NCBI GenBank assembly: GCA_029880325.1
Contig: JAOUOP010000030.1
Location: 29,612 to 93,611 of the forward strand
Source: Myxococcales bacterium
Lineage (GTDB): Bacteria; Myxococcota_A; Polyangia; Polyangiales; JAFGIB01
Length of the DNA stretch: 64,000 nucleotides
Direction of reading: 5' to 3'
The translations under genes were made by a program, and so were the position numbers. The notes beneath the pieces were generated by a model. The model searched no databases and was not told the DNA's origin. It worked only from the letters and a program-made list of their open reading frames with translations. Positions 60,495 through 64,000 of this stretch are shown one piece after another. Position 1 is the stretch's first letter. Each line of letters starts with the position of its first letter.

Positions 60495-62135
60495 ATGGGT
60501 GTGAATCGGGGATGTGAAGCTTGGGCGCGTTTTCGCCTGGTGTTTGGTTTCGTCGTTGGCCTCATGGCGGCCGCTTGTGGCGACGACGGCGGTGCCGCGA
60601 AGCAGGCCACCGATGGAGGTGGCGAGGGGAAGGGCACGAGCGACGATTGCATTCCGGGAGATGAAGGTTGCGCGTGTGCTTCCGGCGACCGATGTCTGCC
60701 TCCCCTACGGTGCGTGGCGGATTTCTGCGTGATGGCTGCGGAAGACGGCGGCGGTGCAGACGACGGTGGGCGCGGTGCGGTGGACGCGAGTGGCACTGGG
60801 GATGCGAGCGTCGATGCGGGTGCGGATGGTGGGGACGGCGAAGCCGACGCCAGCGCTGCCGAAGCGGTCGATGGCGGCGCGTCCGACTGCACCGGGACGC
60901 CCGGTGGCAGCGCGGTCGAGGATTGCGCCGGTGTATGCAACGGCCCGGCCGTGGTCGACATGTGCGGGGCCTGCGACAGCAACCCGGCCAACGATTGCGT
61001 CCAGGATTGTGCGGGCACCTGGGGAGGCAGCGCCGTCGAGGACTGTGCCGGCGTCTGCAACGGTCCGGCCGCCCTCGACATGTGCGGGACCTGCGACAGC
61101 GATGCCGAAAATGATTGCGTTCAGGATTGTGCGGGCGATTGGGGAGGCAGCGCTGTCGAGGATTGCAAAGGTGTTTGCGGCGGCACGTCCATTTGCTTCG
61201 AGACGCCCTGCGACGAGCCAGGCGCCCGCGAGCCGCTGTCGGCCTTGGCCGGCGAGACCTGCTACGCCTTTCAGGTTCATGCAGCGGGCAGCGATGCCCC
61301 GTTCGAGGTTTCGTCCGGCGAGAGCTACCACGAGTTCATCTTCGCCGTGCCCTGGGCCAGCGGTGATGTGGCCACCCGCTACGGCGTCGACCTGGCCGGG
61401 ACGACCGTGCCCTACAAGCTGCTGGTCGTCGAATACAACACACCGCAGGAAGCCGGTACCGTCAACGCCTTCGTTACGGGCGCGATATTGGGTGTAGGCG
61501 GACCGTTGATCGGCATGTGGGCCGCGGGGGGCTGCAACGTGGTCATGCCCGATGATGTCGGCCTGAGGCTTGCTGCGCCGGACAAGAAGATCCTGGTCCA
61601 GTGGCACATGATCAACACGACAGGCGTCGATCAGCCGGTGGCTCCATCTGTGACCTATTGCACGGTTGCCGGCCCGAGCCGCGCCCATCAGGCGGGCATC
61701 ACGATGCTGGGCACCGAGAACCTCAACATCGCGGCGGAGGGCGAGAGTGAGCGCTTCGGCACCTGCATCAATGACTCGGGGGCGCCGATCCACCTCTTGA
61801 TGTTCTGGCCACACATGCACCGGCTGGGCACCAACATGCGCACGGAGATTCGGTCGATGGACTCATTGTCCTGGACGCCTCTCTTCGATGCGCCATTCAC
61901 GTTCATGCAGCAGGTGCACCATGTTGCGAGTGCGCCGGTGGCCCTGCCCGATGCGGGCCTGTTGCGTTCGACTTGCACCTACTTCCACGAGGCCGGTGCC
62001 ACCGTGGCGTTCGGCCAATCGCGGAGTCAGGAGCAGTGCTACCAGGTCGCGTTTTCCTACCCGGCCGGCGAGCTGGATAACGGAGTCCTCAGTCTGATCG
62101 GGCTCCCCAATACCTGCTGGCAGTTCGGGGAGTAG
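60495..62135 (+). CDS. Lipoprotein with Cys repeats and copper-monooxygenase-like domain
   Basis: The 546-aa protein has a lipobox (LMAAAC, residue near 28), a long Asp/Gly/Ala-rich spacer, three Cys repeats of about 40 residues (each with WGGSAVEDC and GVC) at about 130-235, and a C-terminal domain of about 310 residues. Matches to type II ascorbate-dependent copper monooxygenases are HMINTTG, WPHMHRLG and CTYFHEAGATVAFG. The usual Met ligand segment EMC reads EQC and the N-terminal HH pair is not seen, so copper binding may be partial and catalysis uncertain. Start ATG 60495 gives a good signal peptide; GTG 60474 is the alternative. Confidence 0.65.
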   Translation: MGVNRGCEAWARFRLVFGFVVGLMAAACGDDGGAAKQATDGGGEGKGTSDDCIPGDEGCACASGDRCLPPLRCVADFCVMAAEDGGGADDGGRGAVDASGTGDASVDAGADGGDGEADASAAEAVDGGASDCTGTPGGSAVEDCAGVCNGPAVVDMCGACDSNPANDCVQDCAGTWGGSAVEDCAGVCNGPAALDMCGTCDSDAENDCVQDCAGDWGGSAVEDCKGVCGGTSICFETPCDEPGAREPLSALAGETCYAFQVHAAGSDAPFEVSSGESYHEFIFAVPWASGDVATRYGVDLAGTTVPYKLLVVEYNTPQEAGTVNAFVTGAILGVGGPLIGMWAAGGCNVVMPDDVGLRLAAPDKKILVQWHMINTTGVDQPVAPSVTYCTVAGPSRAHQAGITMLGTENLNIAAEGESERFGTCINDSGAPIHLLMFWPHMHRLGTNMRTEIRSMDSLSWTPLFDAPFTFMQQVHHVASAPVALPDAGLLRSTCTYFHEAGATVAFGQSRSQEQCYQVAFSYPAGELDNGVLSLIGLPNTCWQFGE

Positions 62136-62158
62136 CCCGGCGCGGCCCTGGCCGGCCG

Positions 62159-63415
62159 CTACCTGGGTGCCCGAGCGATAGTGCGCGGGCCTTCGGAGAG
62201 GTCGCCGTCGATCCAGTACCAGTGGGTGGCGTCGCCCTGCAGTGAGTCGTAGCGGATGCCGTCGCAAATGACGTCGCGCGCTTCGGAGCCGTCGATGGCG
62301 ACCTCATAGGCTGGCCGCGGCGTCTTGTCGCCGTCGGCGACGATGACGCTTTGATCGTCGGCCGCCAGCACCCGAACGATCCGGGAGTCCAGGATTGTGC
62401 GCGAGTCGAAGATCTGGGTCGCCGCGAGGTCGAGCATCGCGGCTTCGGTCAACTCCTGCTTGATCACGCCATTCATGCCGCTTACGACGAAGCCGCCGCC
62501 GAGCTTGAAGTAGGATGGCATGGCGCTGAAGGACTCGAGCACCACGCTGGCCGGTCCGCCGCCGTCGGCGGGGGCCTTCCACAGGCCGTCAAATCCCGCG
62601 TTGGCGGTGAAATAGATGTCTTCTTGCCAGAAACCCGCCCAGCCCGGCACGTCGACCAGGTCGGTGAAGGAAGCAGGGTTGATGGGGTTTTCGTAGACGA
62701 CGGTTTCTTCGCCCGTGGCCGGGTCGATGCGAACGATGCGGCCCTCGCGATCGTCGTTGTCCTGGTCGTCGCTGGTGCTCAGCCAGATCGAGCCGTCGTG
62801 GAAGGGCCCCAGGCCCGTCAGTAGCGAGTCCCAGCCGCGGCTGTGGGCGCTGTTCAAGGGGTTGAGGCGATCGGCGCTGCCATCGACTTCGCCCAGGAAG
62901 GTACCGATGTCGAGGCCGTTTTGCGCTTTGTATAGGGCGTAGATCTTCTCGCCCGCGGCCACGACCTGCATGAGTTGCTGGTCGGCCGGGGCCGCGAAGA
63001 CCTGCTCCACTTCGCCGCCGGTCTTGGCCACCCGCATCACGGCGTTGCTGGTGCCGCCCAGGTCCGCTTTGACCCCGGAGTCGTTGTCGACCCAATAGAC
63101 GTGCGTGTCGGTGAGGGTGAGCACGGAGTTCAGCTGGTCAGTGCCCGGAAGCAGGATCGACAGGGCGTTGACGGCCGGGTCGGTGAGCAGTTCCTTGTCC
63201 GCGCAGGGTCGATCGGCCGAGTCCGAGGAGCCTCCGGTGCCCATTGCCGTGTCGTCGCCCCCGTTCAAACTTGTACCCGAGTCCAAGCCGTCCCCTCGAC
63301 TGCCGTCGCCTGCACCGCCCCGGGAGTCGTCCGAACCGCAGCCCCCGAGCCAGAGGGCGACGGCGCAAAGCAGGTGAGGTATCGAAGCTGTGTGTACAAA
63401 TCCGTGGTATTTCAT
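62159..63415 (-). CDS. Predicted lipoprotein with propeller-like repeats
   Basis: A 418-aa lipoprotein. The signal ends CAVALWLGGCGSDD with a good lipobox (LGGC) and a Gly/Asp/Ser-rich spacer (about 30-70). The mature part has repeated segments of about 45 residues such as THVYWVDNDSG, GGEVEQVFAAPADQQLMQVV and EDIYFTANAGFDGLWKAPADGGG, a pattern of beta-propeller blades in which a sensor-like reading (HVYWVD, IYFTAN, THWYWID) recurs. Similar proteins report amounts or bind ligands in Myxococcota; exact role unknown. AGAGGAGA precedes the ATG at 63415. It converges with the copper-like lipoprotein gene. Confidence 0.75.
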   Translation of the reverse strand: MKYHGFVHTASIPHLLCAVALWLGGCGSDDSRGGAGDGSRGDGLDSGTSLNGGDDTAMGTGGSSDSADRPCADKELLTDPAVNALSILLPGTDQLNSVLTLTDTHVYWVDNDSGVKADLGGTSNAVMRVAKTGGEVEQVFAAPADQQLMQVVAAGEKIYALYKAQNGLDIGTFLGEVDGSADRLNPLNSAHSRGWDSLLTGLGPFHDGSIWLSTSDDQDNDDREGRIVRIDPATGEETVVYENPINPASFTDLVDVPGWAGFWQEDIYFTANAGFDGLWKAPADGGGPASVVLESFSAMPSYFKLGGGFVVSGMNGVIKQELTEAAMLDLAATQIFDSRTILDSRIVRVLAADDQSVIVADGDKTPRPAYEVAIDGSEARDVICDGIRYDSLQGDATHWYWIDGDLSEGPRTIARAPR

Positions 63416-63640
63416 ACATCTCCTCTGTTCGTCTGAACATGGTCACAGCGGCACGATCGGCCGAGGGCGTCGGAGTGGGGCGAGCGGACTTCGTCGCCAC
63501 GTGCGCGGCAAGCGCGTTCAACTGGGCACCCGGGGTACATCGCCGGGGCACTGTCTCTGAGTCTACGGACTACGGAGAGGAAGTCACCTTCCCCCCGTGT
63601 GGTGCCATTGCGCCGCGTTCGCGAGCTTGGGATTTTCGAG
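63416..63640. other. Non-coding gap before IS element
   Basis: The gap between the lipoprotein gene and the transposase remnant is probably the lipoprotein promoter region. A short palindrome TGTTCGTCTGAACA is at 63426-63439. No convincing gene or box pair was recognised. Confidence 0.35.
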
Positions 63641-63644
63641 CTGT

Positions 63645-63670
63645 AGCCCCCTGATTGTCAGGGGGGGGCT
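63645..63670. repeat. Hairpin near the IS630 end
   Basis: AGCCCCCTGA (63645-63654) faces TCAGGGGGGGGCT (63658-63670) with a three-base loop and a G-run mismatch of two extra bases. It starts at a TA (63644-63645), as expected for an IS630 insertion site, so it may be the element's terminal repeat; alternatively it is a terminator. The other end lies outside the window. Confidence 0.4.
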
Positions 63671-63705
63671 TTCAACGCTCTAACCAGTGCCTCATGGAGC
63701 GTGGA

Positions 63706-64000
63706 TCAAAGAAATCGTGCGACCTGACCGGCGAGGAGCGACGGCTGAGCTGCGAAGGCATCGAACGTTGAGCAGAGAGCCGCGTCGCGTTCCTCAGTAG
63801 TTCGAAAGAAGCGGTTGTGGGTCGTCCGCTTCTTGGTCTCCTTCCACGCGCCCTCGATGGCGTTGAGGTTCGGAGAATAGGGCGGGAGTCGGCATAGCTC
63901 GATGCGATGCTTGTTGTTGCTGAGCCACACCTTGCCTTCCGGCTTAAGGTTGTGGCAGGGGCCATTGTCGATGATGAGGAAGATCTTGCGGCGAAAGCGG
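63706..64000 (-). mobile_element. IS630-family transposase, C-terminal part cut by window end
   Basis: Reading in from the window end on the minus strand, the frame gives FLIIDNGPCHNLKPEGK, then KHRIELCRLPPYSPNLNAIE, ending at a stop at 63706-63708. The Asp in LIIDNG and the Glu in NAIE are the last two residues of the DDE catalytic triad; PYSPNLNAIE is the family hallmark. About 97 residues are visible and the N-terminal part is outside. The frame is intact as far as seen. It is oriented like the neighbouring lipoprotein gene, with no sign that it disrupts another gene. Confidence 0.88.

Noticed and set aside
63426..63439. TGTTCGTCTGAACA as a LexA box
   Set aside because: The half-sites are in the order GTTC-N4-GAAC, the reverse of the GAAC-N4-GTTC box known from Gram-positives, and neither the E. 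coli nor the alphaproteobacterial pattern fits. Similarity to the myxobacterial site is partial.

Overview
This is a GC-rich, gene-dense bacterial window that looks chromosomal and most resembles Myxococcota (former Deltaproteobacteria). I base this on the combination of a CdnL/CarD regulator, eukaryotic-like Ser/Thr kinases including one degenerate kinase, PilZ domains joined to TPR helices, lipoproteins with long Asp/Gly/Ser-rich linkers after the lipid cysteine, HEAT repeats in a chemotaxis operon, a TamA/TamB pair and a type-2-like isoleucyl-tRNA synthetase. The assignment is inferred from family content; no 16S or other RNA gene is present. I found no rRNA, tRNA or CRISPR array.

Layout. 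1-5.3 kb: chemotaxis/signalling operon (HEAT-repeat protein cut by the window edge, CheR, CheB, coiled-coil GAF protein, CheY-like regulator) running into trpF. 5.3-17.1 kb: four paralogous large multipass membrane proteins, here called family P1-P4, surrounding an FtsX/MacB-type permease without its ATPase and a predicted outer-membrane protein; P4 overlaps hisIE. 17.1-21.0 kb: hisIE, convergent cdnL, and a cinA-recA operon. 21.1-27.4 kb: a catalytic/non-catalytic M16 peptidase pair, glmS and a GT4 glycosyltransferase. 27.4-35.6 kb: a PspB-like/Ser-Thr kinase fusion with an acyl carrier protein, a coiled-coil membrane protein, an AhpD-like protein, a lipoprotein, a PilZ-TPR protein, a membrane glutaredoxin, a lytic transglycosylase and an FkbM methyltransferase.

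35.8-48.9 kb: a thioredoxin-like/APS reductase fusion, then on the minus strand DUF1285-tlpA-ileS, and on the plus strand tamB and tamA/bamA. 48.9-52.4 kb: a pseudokinase, TPR/PEGA-like protein and Cys-rich lipoprotein operon. 52.7-55.9 kb: a small protein, a DUF1844 protein and a Clp/Hsp100 ATPase with a degenerate first ATPase domain, behind a near-consensus sigma-70 promoter. 56.0-62.1 kb: a small helical protein, mpl, a VOC protein, a TPR-PilZ protein, a DUF169 protein and a Cys-repeat lipoprotein resembling copper type II monooxygenases. 62.1-64 kb: a propeller-like lipoprotein and the C-terminal part of an IS630-family transposase cut by the window end.

The common theme is the cell envelope: peptidoglycan recycling and synthesis (mpl, glmS, lytic transglycosylase), outer-membrane assembly (tamA/tamB), envelope redox proteins and many lipoproteins. 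The least explained element is the P1-P4 family: four copies in 12 kb that share GT-C-like features and a C-terminal soluble domain. It is the best candidate for an undescribed system, possibly extracytoplasmic glycan or lipid transfer, but that function is inference.
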